In this document: piece by piece, positions 27,033 through 35,958 of the stretch
How positions within the stretch are numbered: the stretch's first letter is position 1
Layout of the letters: every line of letters begins with the position of its first letter
Assembly (NCBI GenBank): GCA_028751075.1
Contig: JAQZDA010000001.1
Span: forward strand, 20,005-84,004
DNA length: 64,000 nt
Source: Euryarchaeota archaeon Ods02
GTDB lineage: Archaea; Halobacteriota; Halobacteria; Halobacteriales; Halorutilaceae
Reading direction: 5' to 3'
Translations under genes and position numbers: made by a program
Notes under the pieces: generated by a model
The model's input: only the letters and a program-made list of their open reading frames with translations
What the model was told of the DNA's origin: nothing
The model's database searches: none

Positions 27033-28286
27033 CTACGGCCACATGCCGCGTTCGCTGTAGGCGATGGCGAGGCGTTCGAGGGCGACGGCGTAGGAGGCGT
27101 CACGCCAGCTGACGTCTTCGAGCTCGTCTTTCTTCGTGACGACGTCGTCCCAGGAGCTGTTCATCTCCTTCTCCAGCTCCTCCATCACCTTGTCCTTCGG
27201 CCACTTCCGTTGGTTGCGGCCGTGCAGCCATTCGAAGTACGACGCGGTGACGCCGCCGGCGTTCGCGAGTATGTCGGGGACGACGTCGACGTCGCGTTCG
27301 TAGAGGATGTCGTCGGCTTCCCCCGTCGTGGGTCCGTTCGCGCCTTCGACGACGAGCTCCGCCTGCACGTCGTCGGCGTTGTCCGCCGTCAGGACTCCGC
27401 CGATGGCGGCGGGTACGAGCACGTCGACGTCTAGCGTCAATAGCTCCTCGTTCGAGATCGTGTCGGCGCTGTAGCTGGTGACGGCGCCGGGCTCCTCCTC
27501 GTACGACGGTATCTCGTGGGTGGGTAGGCCGTCGGGGTCGTAGACTCCGCCTTCTGCGTCGCTGACGGCGACCACCGATGCGCCTGCGTCGTCGAGGTGG
27601 CGGGCGGCGTTCGCTCCGACGCTGCCGAAACCCTGGACGGCGACGGTGGCGTCTTCGACTTCTCGGTCGAGGTGTTCGAGCGCCCGCTGCGCGACGATGG
27701 ACGCCCCCACCCCCGGTGACTCCTCCCGTCCGTGGACGCCGCCGACGTCGGGGGACTTACCGGTGACGATGCCGCGGACGGTCTCGTCCTCGTAGACGCT
27801 GTAGGTGTCCATCATCCACGACATCGTCCGAGCACCGGTTCCCATGTCGGGTGCGGGTATGTCGAAGTTGACGCCGATGTACCGGCGGATGCTCTTCGTG
27901 AACCTCCGGGTGAGGCGTTCGTGTTCCGCGTCGCTGAGGCCGTGGGGATCGACGGCGACACCGCCTTTCGCACCGCCGAACGGAACGTCCGCGACCGCGC
28001 ACTTGAACGTCATCCACATGCCGAGCCCCGTGCACTCCTCCTCCGTCACGTGTGAGGAGTACCTGAGTCCGCCCTTGTAGGGGCCGCGGACGTCGTCGTG
28101 CTGTACCCGGTATCCCTCCAGCATCTCGACCTCGCCGCTGTCGCGTTTCAACGGCATCGTCACCTTGTGAGAACGCTGCGGATGCTTCAGCCTCTGCAGT
28201 ATCGTAGGGTCGATGTCGACGAGATCTGCGGCGTGTTCGAGCTGATGCACCGCTCGCTCCCTCGCCGTCTCTGGTTCCGAGGTCAT
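27033..28286 (-). CDS. gdhA: Glutamate dehydrogenase
   Basis: Interconverts glutamate and 2-oxoglutarate plus ammonia; 417 residues, the usual hexameric archaeal length. The glutamate site is [17 protein letters not shown] with the catalytic region [20 protein letters not shown], and the Rossmann motif is [19 protein letters not shown]. The ATG at 28284-28286 starts [20 protein letters not shown], the normal N-terminus; a longer in-frame extension shows no similarity. Single-gene unit, divergent from DUF420. Coenzyme preference is not decided here. Confidence 0.95.
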   Translation of the reverse strand: MTSEPETARERAVHQLEHAADLVDIDPTILQRLKHPQRSHKVTMPLKRDSGEVEMLEGYRVQHDDVRGPYKGGLRYSSHVTEEECTGLGMWMTFKCAVADVPFGGAKGGVAVDPHGLSDAEHERLTRRFTKSIRRYIGVNFDIPAPDMGTGARTMSWMMDTYSVYEDETVRGIVTGKSPDVGGVHGREESPGVGASIVAQRALEHLDREVEDATVAVQGFGSVGANAARHLDDAGASVVAVSDAEGGVYDPDGLPTHEIPSYEEEPGAVTSYSADTISNEELLTLDVDVLVPAAIGGVLTADNADDVQAELVVEGANGPTTGEADDILYERDVDVVPDILANAGGVTASYFEWLHGRNQRKWPKDKVMEELEKEMNSSWDDVVTKKDELEDVSWRDASYAVALERLAIAYSERGMWP

Positions 28287-28407
28287 ACCCCCTGTACTTC
28301 GGCTGCCGATTGGATTAAACCACCGACCGGTAGACGTCACGCTCTCACAGCCGTAGATAGCTTTTTGGAAGCAGTTATGCGGCGCGAACTCCCCTTGACT
28401 GGATAAG

Positions 28408-29004
28408 ATGAACGCCCTGGGTTTCGTCGGAAGACATCCACTGTACGCCTCAGCGGCGCTCACCGTGGCGGCGTACGCGCTCGTGATAGGTACTTTCGCC
28501 GGCATCTTCACCTACCCCGACATCGGCCGAGGCGCAGTCGACGTGATGGCGCACGCGATAGCTGCGGTGAACAGTCTCGCGTTGCTCTGCATAGTAGCCG
28601 GAGTCTACTTCGTGAGAAAGGGGGAGCTGGTGCGGCACAGGAACCTGATGCTTGCTGCGACGGCGTTGATACTCTTGTTCCTCGTCATCTACCTGTTCCG
28701 CGTCGGAGGTGGAGGAACCAAGGTGTTCGAAGGCCCCGGCTTCGTCCGCAGCTACGTCTACCTGCCGATGCTCGCCGTCCACCTCGTCTTGTCTATCGCA
28801 GCCGTCCCCCTGGTGATATACGCCGTTGTTCTCGGAGTGACGCGTCCGCTGGAGGAGGTCGGCGACACCCTGCATCCACGTGTCGGACAGGTGGCGGCGT
28901 TCGCCTGGGCGCTTAGCCTGTTCCTCGGCGTCGTCACGTACTTCATGTTGAACCACCTGTACGAGGCGGAGTTCCAACCGGCAGTCGTCGTACTGCCGCT
29001 GTAA
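28408..29004 (+). CDS. DUF420 family membrane protein
   Basis: 198-residue integral membrane protein with about five helices, including [56 protein letters not shown] and [20 protein letters not shown]. The conserved family residues are visible: His in [24 protein letters not shown], and [11 protein letters not shown]420 genes often travel with heme-copper oxidase and cytochrome assembly genes, and here the heme O/A synthesis pair lies about 3 kb downstream. Exact role unknown; conserved His residues suggest heme or copper binding. Confidence 0.85.
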   Translation: MNALGFVGRHPLYASAALTVAAYALVIGTFAGIFTYPDIGRGAVDVMAHAIAAVNSLALLCIVAGVYFVRKGELVRHRNLMLAATALILLFLVIYLFRVGGGGTKVFEGPGFVRSYVYLPMLAVHLVLSIAAVPLVIYAVVLGVTRPLEEVGDTLHPRVGQVAAFAWALSLFLGVVTYFMLNHLYEAEFQPAVVVLPL

Positions 29005-29060
29005 GCCGGAAGAAGGTTTTTTAACGCTGGATGCGTCTGAAAACACGAAGGACTCCCTAG

Positions 29061-30494
29061 ATGACGGACGAACCCCGGGTCAGCAGGACGTCGGCGGTCC
29101 GCCGACTGGTAGCCGTCTGCATCCGGTTGACTCCGCTTCTGTTCGCCTTCCTCCGCGACCGGAGGAAGTGGCTGTTCTTCGGAGGACGGAGAGAGGTGGA
29201 CGCAGAAACCCGTCGGAGGCGGGGGAGGTACCTGCACGACGCCTTCGTGGATTTAGGACCGACGTATATCAAACTGGGTCAGGCGCTGTCGACGCGTTCC
29301 GACGCCCTGCCGCCGGAGTACACGGACGAGCTGGAGAAGCTTCAGGACAAGGTGCCGCCGGCACCCTGGAGCGACGTCGTACGTATATTTCGGGAGGATG
29401 TCGGCGAACCCGCTGACGTATTCGACTACATCGAAAGAGACCCGGTGAACTCCGCGAGCATCGGGCAGGTTTACAGAGCAGAGGTAGACGGCGACGTGCT
29501 CGCGGTGAAGGTACGGCGTCCAGACGTAGAGGACGTCGTTGCAGCGGATCTGGCTGCCTTGAGAGTCGTGGAACGCGTCAGCCAGCGGTTCCTCGACGAA
29601 GCCGACAGCTACACCCTCACAAGGGTGATCGACCAGTTCGACGACGTCATCCACGAGGAACTGGACTACGGGCTCGAACGCCGGTCGATGGAGGAGATAC
29701 GCGGGAACTTCAGCGACGATGAAGAAGTCCACATACCACGCGTACAGGAGAAGCTCTCGGGTCCGAGGGTCACAACGATGGAGTACGTCGAAGGCGTGAA
29801 GATAACCGACGTACGCAGCTTGGGGGACGTCGAAGTCTCCAACGTAGTGAAGAAGCTCCAGAGGGCGTACGCGGAGATGGTGCTCGAACACGGCGTGTTC
29901 CACGCCGACCCCCACCCCGGAAATCTAGCGGTCGCCAGCGACGGCTCCCTCGTTCTCTACGACTTCGGCGCCGTCGGCAGGCTGTCGAAGGAGAACCGCG
30001 ACAACCTGTTCGAGTTCTACGACGCCCTCCGTGACGAGGACTACGACCGAATGGTCGCTGCGTTCGTAGACATGGGTATGCTGCCGGTCGACGTCGACCG
30101 CAATGAGGTCGACCGGATGTTCCAGAGGATGCGGGAGGACCTCAAGGAGGAAGGTATCTCGGGTGAAGCCAGCAACATGGTCACTCTGGTGCAGGAGAAC
30201 CTCCGCGGGAACCGCGTAACTGCGTCCAGGGAGCTGATGCTGCTGTTCCGCACCGTCGCCACCCTGGAAGCCGTCTGCAACCAGCTAGACGAGAGCTTCG
30301 ACTTCAGCAGGGAGGCATACGTCTACGTCCTGAGGACGCGTTCCGAGGCGGTGGCTTCGGCGTTCGAGAGGATGCCAGAAGCCGTCGTCGAGCGTATAGA
30401 CCCCTCAACCGTGGAGTCGCTGAAACGACGCGCGGACGACGTCGCAAGCTACTTCGAAGAGCTAGCTGGGGATATAGCCAGCGCAGACGGATAG
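29061..30494 (+). CDS. UbiB/AarF-type (ABC1/ADCK) atypical kinase, second paralogue
   Basis: 477-residue ADCK/UbiB family protein with canonical motifs: YIKLGQALSTRSDALPPEY (KxGQ intact), NSASIGQVYRAEVDGD (Ala-rich loop), LAVKVRRPD, FHADPHPGNLAVASDGSLV and LYDFGAVG (DFG). It differs from the first paralogue at 15479, which has KLAQ and DYG and carries C-terminal membrane segments; none is obvious here. Members support quinone synthesis, probably menaquinone in haloarchaea. It follows DUF420 with a 56-base gap and may be cotranscribed. Confidence 0.9.
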   Translation: MTDEPRVSRTSAVRRLVAVCIRLTPLLFAFLRDRRKWLFFGGRREVDAETRRRRGRYLHDAFVDLGPTYIKLGQALSTRSDALPPEYTDELEKLQDKVPPAPWSDVVRIFREDVGEPADVFDYIERDPVNSASIGQVYRAEVDGDVLAVKVRRPDVEDVVAADLAALRVVERVSQRFLDEADSYTLTRVIDQFDDVIHEELDYGLERRSMEEIRGNFSDDEEVHIPRVQEKLSGPRVTTMEYVEGVKITDVRSLGDVEVSNVVKKLQRAYAEMVLEHGVFHADPHPGNLAVASDGSLVLYDFGAVGRLSKENRDNLFEFYDALRDEDYDRMVAAFVDMGMLPVDVDRNEVDRMFQRMREDLKEEGISGEASNMVTLVQENLRGNRVTASRELMLLFRTVATLEAVCNQLDESFDFSREAYVYVLRTRSEAVASAFERMPEAVVERIDPSTVESLKRRADDVASYFEELAGDIASADG

Positions 30495-30528
30495 ACGACC
30501 CAGCGTAGTATTCCGTGTACCGTCGAAT

Positions 30529-31269
30529 TCAGCTACGCCAGGGCAACAAGGCGACAGCGGCGACGAAGCCAGCGACCGCGCAGACTACTACTATCGCGAG
30601 GTCGAAACCCCATCCACCGGACTCTAACGTCGCAGCTCGGAACCCCCGTGAGAAGTACGTCAGCGGCAGAAGCTCGACGACGGGTGAGACGTACCAGGGA
30701 AGCGCCTCGGGTTCGATGAAGGTGTCTCCGAGGAACAGCATCGGGAACCCGACTCCGTTGCTCATCGCGATTGCGCCGTCCTCGCTGCCGGTCACCCGTC
30801 CGATTACGACGCCGAGGCCGCAGAAAGCCACGACGGCGAACAACACGAATGCCGCTGCCGCCGGCGAGAACGCCAGCTCGACACCTGCAGCAGCTACCGT
30901 TACGGCTACGATGACTGCGGATGCCGCGGCGATTAACGCGAAGTTCACGATGGTGTGCGCGAGAAACCAGTCGGTGCGCGACAGAGGCGTCGTAGCTAGC
31001 TTCTCGAACCGCCTGTGGTCGCGGCCCCGCGCCACCGTGCTCGACAGCCTTGAAAGCGGCGTAAGGAGGACGACGAACGCGAGGTAGCCCGGGAGGTAGT
31101 GCGTCTGGCTTCGGGCGAACAGGTCGCCCTCCGCCTCCACCACCCAGGCGAACAGCGCGACGAGGATGACGGGGAAGACGAAGGTGAAGAACACGGCGGC
31201 GGGTTTACGTGTGAAGGACTTCATCTCCGCCTTCATCTCCGCCGAGACCCTTCGAACTCGGTCTTTCAT
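30529..31269 (-). CDS. ABC-2 type transporter permease
   Basis: 246-residue membrane subunit with about six helices (e.g. AAVFFTFVFPVILVALFAWV, NFALIAAASAVIVAVTVAAA, VLFAVVAFCGLGVVIGRVTG). The segment LPWYVSPVVELLPLTYFSRG before the last helix is the conserved ABC-2 extracellular motif. Its start overlaps the ATPase gene by 4 bases. In haloarchaea such a pair is often found beside ctaB, as here; the cargo is unknown. Confidence 0.88.
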   Translation of the reverse strand: MKDRVRRVSAEMKAEMKSFTRKPAAVFFTFVFPVILVALFAWVVEAEGDLFARSQTHYLPGYLAFVVLLTPLSRLSSTVARGRDHRRFEKLATTPLSRTDWFLAHTIVNFALIAAASAVIVAVTVAAAGVELAFSPAAAAFVLFAVVAFCGLGVVIGRVTGSEDGAIAMSNGVGFPMLFLGDTFIEPEALPWYVSPVVELLPLTYFSRGFRAATLESGGWGFDLAIVVVCAVAGFVAAVALLPWRS

Positions 31270-32249
31270 CCACCCTCACCCCCTGTTGTTAGGTCGTCGT
31301 CGCCTTCTGAAGCCTGAGGCCCGATATTGCTATCCGTCGGCTGGCAGTCCTCGCCTGCTAGCTCCATGTAGACGTCCTCGAGGTCGGGGGTGTGCCAGTT
31401 GAACTCCTGGACGGTGACGTCGGAGCTCTCCAGCAAATCCAGCACCTTAGACACCGTCTCAAGCGAGACATCCTCGACGATGGCGAGACCGTCTTCATCC
31501 CTGACGCTGTATCCCTCCAGAACCCCTGCGACGGCGTCCACAGTTTCTTCGGTTTCTATAGTGAATCTGGAGCCGCCGCCGTGTTCGGCTACCAGCTCGT
31601 CGGCTGCACCTTCTTCGACGATGCTGCCCTGGTGCATGAGTCCGACGCGGTCGGATAGCTCGCTGGCTTCCTCCATGTAATGCGTCGTCAGGAAAACAGT
31701 GGTGCCCTGGCTGGAGAGTTCCTCGACGACCCGCCAGACTTCGCGACGTCCTGCGGGGTCGATGCCGGTCGTGGGTTCGTCGAGGAACAGGAGGTCGGGG
31801 TCGTTTACTATCGACGCCGCGACCAACAAGCGGCGTTTCTGTCCGCCGGAGAGGTCCCGGTATCTCTGCTTATCTGACTCCTTCAGACCGACCTCGTCGA
31901 GGACGGCGGACGTCTCACGCACCCGGTCCTCCGGGTAGAGGCCGCTGTAGTACTCCACCAGCTCCCGCGCCGTCAGCCTGTCAGGAGGTGTGAACTGCTG
32001 CGGCAGAAGACCAAGTCGGACTCGGTCTACAGCTGAAGGCCGACTATTCAGGACGGATACGTCGCCGGCGGTGGGCTCGGTCGTCCCCGTGAGACACCGG
32101 ACGAGCGTGGTCTTGCCGGCACCATTTGGGCCGACCAATGCGTAGACCTCGCCCTCATCCACACTGAGGTCGACTCCGTCGACGGCGATCAGTTCGCCGT
32201 AACGTTTCCGGAGGCCGCGGGCCTCGACTGCGGCTGCTGGGTTGTCCAC
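31266..32249 (-). CDS. ABC transporter ATP-binding protein
   Basis: 327-residue CcmA-like ATPase: Walker A LVGPNGAGKTTLVRCL, signature YRDLSGGQKRRLLV, Walker B LLFLDEPTTGIDP and the H-loop FLTTHYMEEASELS. A C-terminal domain of ~120 residues ends in a disordered acidic Gly-rich tail. It pairs with the downstream permease (4-base overlap). It reads in the same direction as the heme synthesis pair upstream, 114 bases from ctaB. Confidence 0.9.
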   Translation of the reverse strand: MDNPAAAVEARGLRKRYGELIAVDGVDLSVDEGEVYALVGPNGAGKTTLVRCLTGTTEPTAGDVSVLNSRPSAVDRVRLGLLPQQFTPPDRLTARELVEYYSGLYPEDRVRETSAVLDEVGLKESDKQRYRDLSGGQKRRLLVAASIVNDPDLLFLDEPTTGIDPAGRREVWRVVEELSSQGTTVFLTTHYMEEASELSDRVGLMHQGSIVEEGAADELVAEHGGGSRFTIETEETVDAVAGVLEGYSVRDEDGLAIVEDVSLETVSKVLDLLESSDVTVQEFNWHTPDLEDVYMELAGEDCQPTDSNIGPQASEGDDDLTTGGEGG

Positions 32250-32363
32250 TGGTGATGCCGTGGAGGGGGCGGGTCTTCATCGTTGTCATAGGTACGGAGC
32301 AGTCACAGAACGGTTTCGAGCTCGATCCCTAGGCTCTGTAGCTGGAGGGTAAGACGTCTTCCG

Positions 32364-33719
32364 TCAGGCTACGACCGTCTCGAGGATTATCGCTGCTAGC
32401 AGCACCCCTAGGTAGGCGTTCGAGGCGTGGAAGGTCTTCATCGCAGCGGCGCGGGTCTGCCGTCGGTGGAGCCTGACTACCATGATGAGGAACACCCCTC
32501 CGATGCCGATGGCTGCCGCGGAGTATATCCAGCCGAGCGGAGTCAACGCGGTGAGGCCGGCGGCAGCTACGAAGGTGGCGCCGAGGTAGTAGGTTATGTG
32601 TCTGAGGGTGACGGCGTCTCCGTGCACGACGGGTAACATGGGGAAGTCCGCTCGTTCGTAGTCGTCGCGGTAGACGAGTGCGAGGTTGTAGAAATGCGCC
32701 GGCGTCCACAGGAATATCAGGAAGCCGAGGGCGAGCGCCGGCAGTCCTATGGATCCGGTGACGGCGCTCCATCCGATTAACGCAGGCAGGGCCCCTACTG
32801 CGCCGCCGATAACTATGTTCTGCGTGGTGTTGGGTTTCAAGACTACGGTGTAGACGACGCTGTAGAAGGCGATGGCGACCAGGGTGAGTGCGGCGGCGAC
32901 GACGTTGACCCAGAGGAGGAACGCCGCCATGGAGGCGGCGGCGAGCAGGACGCCGAAGGCTACGGCGTTCCTGACGGGTACGACGTCGGTGGCGAGAGGT
33001 CGGTCGCTCGTCCGCTGCATCTTGCGGTCGCGGTCGCGTTCGATGACTTGGTTGAAGGTGCCGCTGGCTCCGATGGCGAGGCAGCCGCCTGCGAGCGTCG
33101 CAGCGGCGACGGCGGCGTCGAGGGAGACGCCTGCGGAGGCTGCCGCCAACCCCATGCCGGCGAGAGCGACGAGGCAGAGCAGCCACATCAACCTGGGTTT
33201 CGTCATCGAGACGTAGGCTTCGAGCTTGGAAGGCGGGGAGGCGTCTTCGGGGTTCGGCGCAGTCTTGCTGCCTCGTTCTATCTCGGCGTCGGGGCTTCGG
33301 ATGGTCCAGGCGAGGGAGTACAGTAGGCTGCCGAATATCGCCGCCGCTAACGCGAGATGCATGACGGGGAGGTAGCCGGGGTAGTCGATGGCCGCCAGAG
33401 CGCCGAGCGCGACCTGCATGGGGTAGAGAAACAAGGCTACCGCGACACCTGCGACGACGCGTCGATCTACGTCTGCTTTGAAGACCGTGACTCCGGTGGC
33501 GGCGACGAGTAGTCCGGTCACGAGAGCGGCGGCTCTGTGGCTCCACGCCACCAGTAGCTCTGTGTCTCCGAGAGGAGGTAGGTAGCTGCCGTCGCACGCG
33601 GGCCAGCCGCCGCATGCCGTGGCGACGTCTCTCACGGACACCGTGGCTCCCACGACTATGAGGACGTAGGTGGCGAGCACGGTGACCGCGAGGAGGTTCG
33701 CGAAGTTTCTTTCCTTCAT
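32364..33719 (-). CDS. ctaB: Heme O synthase fused to an N-terminal CtaA/COX15-like half domain
   Basis: 451-residue membrane protein with two parts. Residues 1-140 form a four-helix COX15-like half: Cys36 and Cys42 (TACGGWPACDG), His61 (AWSHRAAALVTG) and His121 (VMHLALAAA), but no Glu before the first His. Residues ~165-451 are a UbiA-type farnesyltransferase converting heme B to heme O, with KLEAYVSMTKPRLMW and the prenyl-diphosphate motif NQVIERDRDRKMQRTSDRPL. This fusion is known in haloarchaea. The separate CtaA-like protein just upstream overlaps it by 4 bases, so the two may form a complete heme A synthase. Confidence 0.9.
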   Translation of the reverse strand: MKERNFANLLAVTVLATYVLIVVGATVSVRDVATACGGWPACDGSYLPPLGDTELLVAWSHRAAALVTGLLVAATGVTVFKADVDRRVVAGVAVALFLYPMQVALGALAAIDYPGYLPVMHLALAAAIFGSLLYSLAWTIRSPDAEIERGSKTAPNPEDASPPSKLEAYVSMTKPRLMWLLCLVALAGMGLAAASAGVSLDAAVAAATLAGGCLAIGASGTFNQVIERDRDRKMQRTSDRPLATDVVPVRNAVAFGVLLAAASMAAFLLWVNVVAAALTLVAIAFYSVVYTVVLKPNTTQNIVIGGAVGALPALIGWSAVTGSIGLPALALGFLIFLWTPAHFYNLALVYRDDYERADFPMLPVVHGDAVTLRHITYYLGATFVAAAGLTALTPLGWIYSAAAIGIGGVFLIMVVRLHRRQTRAAAMKTFHASNAYLGVLLAAIILETVVA

Positions 33720-34264
33720 CGTTCGGTAGAGCGTCTGTGGTACCAGCTTGCAGTGGTTGCAACTGTGAGCGAGACTATTATCAAGGTGGCGGTGGCGAGA
33801 TGCAGGGTGACTATGACCGGGTCGAGTCTACGGGTCACGGTGAGTCCGCCGAGAACCACCTGGAAAGGCATGAAAGCCAGGGCGAAGGTGACGCCCCAGG
33901 CGACGGCGCGGGGTTTCTCGCGGCCGAGCCAGCCGCCCGCCGTAGCGGCGAGCATCATGACGCCGAGTATGGCTGCAAGGCCGCGGTGAGCCCATTCCAC
34001 GAATATCTGCCAGGTGGTGTACGCTTCGGCGTACCCCGGGAACTCGGGGTGTTCGTACATGGCTTCGGGGTCGTCGAACGGTATCCAGACGCCGTAGCAC
34101 TTCGGCCAGTCGGGGCAGGAGAGCCCTGCACCTATCGCGCTGGTGTAAGACCCCATTATCATGACGACGTATGTGAGTGCCACGGTGACGATGAGGAAGT
34201 AGGTGTATGGTATCCGTGCACCTGCTTTCCTCGCGGTTTCGTCTAGCTGGTTACGGAGTCCCAT
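33716..34264 (-). CDS. ctaA: CtaA/COX15-like heme A synthase, four-helix (half-size) type
   Basis: 182-residue membrane protein with four main helices: half the size of bacterial eight-helix CtaA. It carries the extracellular Cys pair Cys50 and Cys56 (GLSCPDWPKCYG), the catalytic-type Glu90 and His93 (FVEWAHRGLAA) and the second heme-ligand His155 (TLHLATAT). Aeropyrum has a similar half-size enzyme that dimerises. Here the second half may be supplied by the CtaA-like domain fused to CtaB, whose gene overlaps by 4 bases. Product: heme A for cytochrome aa3-type oxidase. Confidence 0.85.
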   Translation of the reverse strand: MGLRNQLDETARKAGARIPYTYFLIVTVALTYVVMIMGSYTSAIGAGLSCPDWPKCYGVWIPFDDPEAMYEHPEFPGYAEAYTTWQIFVEWAHRGLAAILGVMMLAATAGGWLGREKPRAVAWGVTFALAFMPFQVVLGGLTVTRRLDPVIVTLHLATATLIIVSLTVATTASWYHRRSTER

Positions 34265-34359
34265 CTCTATAGATGAACGCTGTCGGTCTAATCGCTTAAG
34301 CGCTTCTCAATCACCTGATGTTCTCGGTCTCCTGGAAGCGGACGGCCTGCTGTCGCAGG

Positions 34360-34366
34360 TTTTATG
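34360..34366 (+). promoter_or_regulatory. TATA box for the rpl37ae-rpoP-pcc1 operon
   Basis: TTTTATG is centred about 28 bases before the rpl37ae ATG at 34391, the expected place for a leaderless archaeal message. Confidence 0.6.
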
Positions 34367-34390
34367 GCTGCGGCTGAAGTCACCTCGAAC

Positions 34391-34669
34391 ATGGCTGAAG
34401 AACGTAAGTCGGGTCGGGTCACCCGTAGCGCAGGCCGGTTCGGACCCAGATACGGTCGCGTCGGCAGGAAGAGGGTCGCGGACATCGAGGAGCAGATGAA
34501 CGCCGACCACACCTGTCCGGAATGTGACGAAGACCGTGTGTCGAGGACGGACACGGGTATCTGGGAGTGCTCGCGGTGCGGATACAGGTTCGCCGGCGGA
34601 GCCTACGACACCAGCACTCCAGGCGGCGAAGCCGTCCACCGCGCGATCAGGGAAGCGCAGGAGGAGTAG
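34391..34669 (+). CDS. rpl37ae: Large ribosomal subunit protein eL43 (L37Ae)
   Basis: 92-residue zinc-ribbon ribosomal protein. It begins [20 protein letters not shown], continues with [18 protein letters not shown], and has the Cys pairs CPECDED and CSRCGYRF that bind zinc. The ATG at 34391 is used because the TATA box is ideally spaced and the family N-terminus starts there; an earlier in-frame ATG would add nine unrelated residues. First gene of the usual archaeal cluster with rpoP and pcc1. Confidence 0.95.
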   Translation: MAEERKSGRVTRSAGRFGPRYGRVGRKRVADIEEQMNADHTCPECDEDRVSRTDTGIWECSRCGYRFAGGAYDTSTPGGEAVHRAIREAQEE

Positions 34670-34673
34670 AGCT

Positions 34674-34808
34674 ATGCCGTACAAGTGCGCGCGCTGCAAA
34701 CGACAGACCGATATAGAGTCCGCTCGCGGAATCAAATGTCCGTACTGTGGACACCGTATCTTCCTGAAGGAGCGCGGCGGCGGCGTGAAACGCGTCGATG
34801 TCCGGTAG
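34674..34808 (+). CDS. rpoP: RNA polymerase subunit Rpo12 (P)
   Basis: 44-residue subunit of archaeal RNA polymerase (Rpb12 counterpart). [20 protein letters not shown] holds the first Cys pair and [14 protein letters not shown] the second, making a zinc ribbon. It is too short to be called by length alone, but the sequence and its place 4 bases after rpl37ae and overlapping pcc1 by 11 bases are decisive. Confidence 0.95.
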   Translation: MPYKCARCKRQTDIESARGIKCPYCGHRIFLKERGGGVKRVDVR

Positions 34809-35067
34809 AGCTTCGGCGACTATAGAGATTTCCGGTAGGGAGGCTCCTGAAATTAGACGATGCGTGGAGCCCGAGGTTCGTGATCTCCAGGAGAGATACG
34901 GATGCTCCGTGGAAGTGGACGGCGACAGTCTGTACTTCGAACTACAGGTCGAGGACCTCGTGGGGATGCGTGCGAGCTTGAACACCTGGCTGAGGTTCGT
35001 AGAGGTCGCCTCTGACGCCCTGGGTGATGCGGAAGGAAGCTGCGAGACTTCGGAGAACGATCTCTAG
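34798..35067 (+). CDS. pcc1: KEOPS complex subunit Pcc1
   Basis: 89-residue Pcc1, the dimerising subunit of the KEOPS complex that makes t6A on ANN-decoding tRNAs. The family pattern is seen in [20 protein letters not shown] followed by [20 protein letters not shown] and [12 protein letters not shown]. The ATG overlaps the last 11 bases of rpoP. Its stop codon shares the palindromic CTAG at 35064-35067 with the stop of the convergent membrane-protein gene. Confidence 0.88.
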   Translation: MSGRASATIEISGREAPEIRRCVEPEVRDLQERYGCSVEVDGDSLYFELQVEDLVGMRASLNTWLRFVEVASDALGDAEGSCETSENDL

Positions 35068-35372
35068 CTGGCGCCTTCCTTATCCTGCTCGATCTCTTCC
35101 TCGACCTCCTCCACTACTTCGACGATCTGGTCCTTGATCTCCTGTTTCTTCTGTCGTATGGGTTCGTTGAGACCCGAAACCCGGAGGAGCATCCGTGTCA
35201 CGCGTAGGAAGATGTAGCCGGCTATGAAGGCGAAGACGCCGACTGCGATCCCTATCCAGATACCGAGTAGCTCCGCTGTCTGCCAGTAGAATCGAGCGGT
35301 TGCGAGCATCACTATAGCTGCGAACCACGCGGAGAGCTTGAGATCCCTCTTCTGACTCGCGGTCTCGAACAT
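35064..35372 (-). CDS. Small membrane protein with charged C-terminal helix
   Basis: 102 residues: MFETASQKRDLKLSAWFAAI leads to two membrane helices (LSAWFAAIVMLATARFYW and IWIGIAVGVFAFIAGYIFL), then a basic loop and a long charged helix (KKQEIKDQIVEVVEEVEEEI) that may be coiled-coil. I do not recognise the family. The ATG at 35370-35372 is preferred to one 30 bases upstream because it begins the polar pre-helix seen in small haloarchaeal membrane proteins. It sits on the opposite strand between pcc1 and prefoldin beta. Confidence 0.7.
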   Translation of the reverse strand: MFETASQKRDLKLSAWFAAIVMLATARFYWQTAELLGIWIGIAVGVFAFIAGYIFLRVTRMLLRVSGLNEPIRQKKQEIKDQIVEVVEEVEEEIEQDKEGAS

Positions 35373-35481
35373 ACAAAGTAGTTCACGGGGTTGCACTATC
35401 AAAGTTCCGGCGCACTGCCCCCCGATAACTCCGGTGTCTGAGACGAAAGCCTACGTCCATTCCTGACACGGTCTCCTCCCC

Positions 35482-35499
35482 GGTTGTGATACCACAACC
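35482..35499. repeat. Short inverted repeat upstream of prefoldin beta
   Basis: GGTTGTG (35482-35488), loop ATAC, CACAACC (35493-35499). It lies 31 bases before the prefoldin start, so it could be an operator or simply part of the promoter region. Confidence 0.5.
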
Positions 35500-35529
35500 C
35501 ATTTCAGCCAGCCCGGAGAAGTTAGAGTG

Positions 35530-35925
35530 ATGAGCGCAGAACTACCGCCGGAAGCCCAGGAGAAGCTCCAGAAGCTTCAGGAGCTACAGGAGCAGATGAG
35601 CCAGATATCCGTGCAGAAACAGCAGAGCGAGGAACAGCTACGGGAGACCGAACGCGCCCTCGAGGCCCTCGACGACGCAGACGACGACGCCGACGTCTAC
35701 CGATCCGCTGGAGGAGTGATGGTGGAGTCGACGAGGGACGAGACGGTTGAGGAGCTAGAGGAGCAGAAGGACACCCTCGAAGTACGTGTGGAGTCCCTGC
35801 AGGGCCGTGAGGAGAAGGCGCAGCAGCAGTTCGAGGAGCTCCGCGAGGAGGTCCAGCAGATGATGGGCGGACTCGGAGGCGGTGGACTCGGCGGTGGAGG
35901 CGGGCCCGGCGGACCCGCACAGTAG
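35530..35925 (+). CDS. pfdB: Prefoldin beta subunit
   Basis: 131-residue chaperone subunit: an N-terminal coiled coil (LPPEAQEKLQKLQELQEQMS), the central beta hairpins around DADVYRSAGGVMVESTRDET, and a second coiled coil (VEELEEQKDTLEVRVESLQG). The C-terminus is a Gly-rich, nearly pure glycine/proline tail. Beta6-alpha2 prefoldin passes nascent proteins to the thermosome. The ATG at 35530 is taken rather than the GTG just before it. Close to rpl37ae-rpoP-pcc1 as in most archaea. Confidence 0.93.
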   Translation: MSAELPPEAQEKLQKLQELQEQMSQISVQKQQSEEQLRETERALEALDDADDDADVYRSAGGVMVESTRDETVEELEEQKDTLEVRVESLQGREEKAQQQFEELREEVQQMMGGLGGGGLGGGGGPGGPAQ

Positions 35926-35958
35926 TTCGACGTAAGCAGCCGAGCTATCTCGGGTTTC

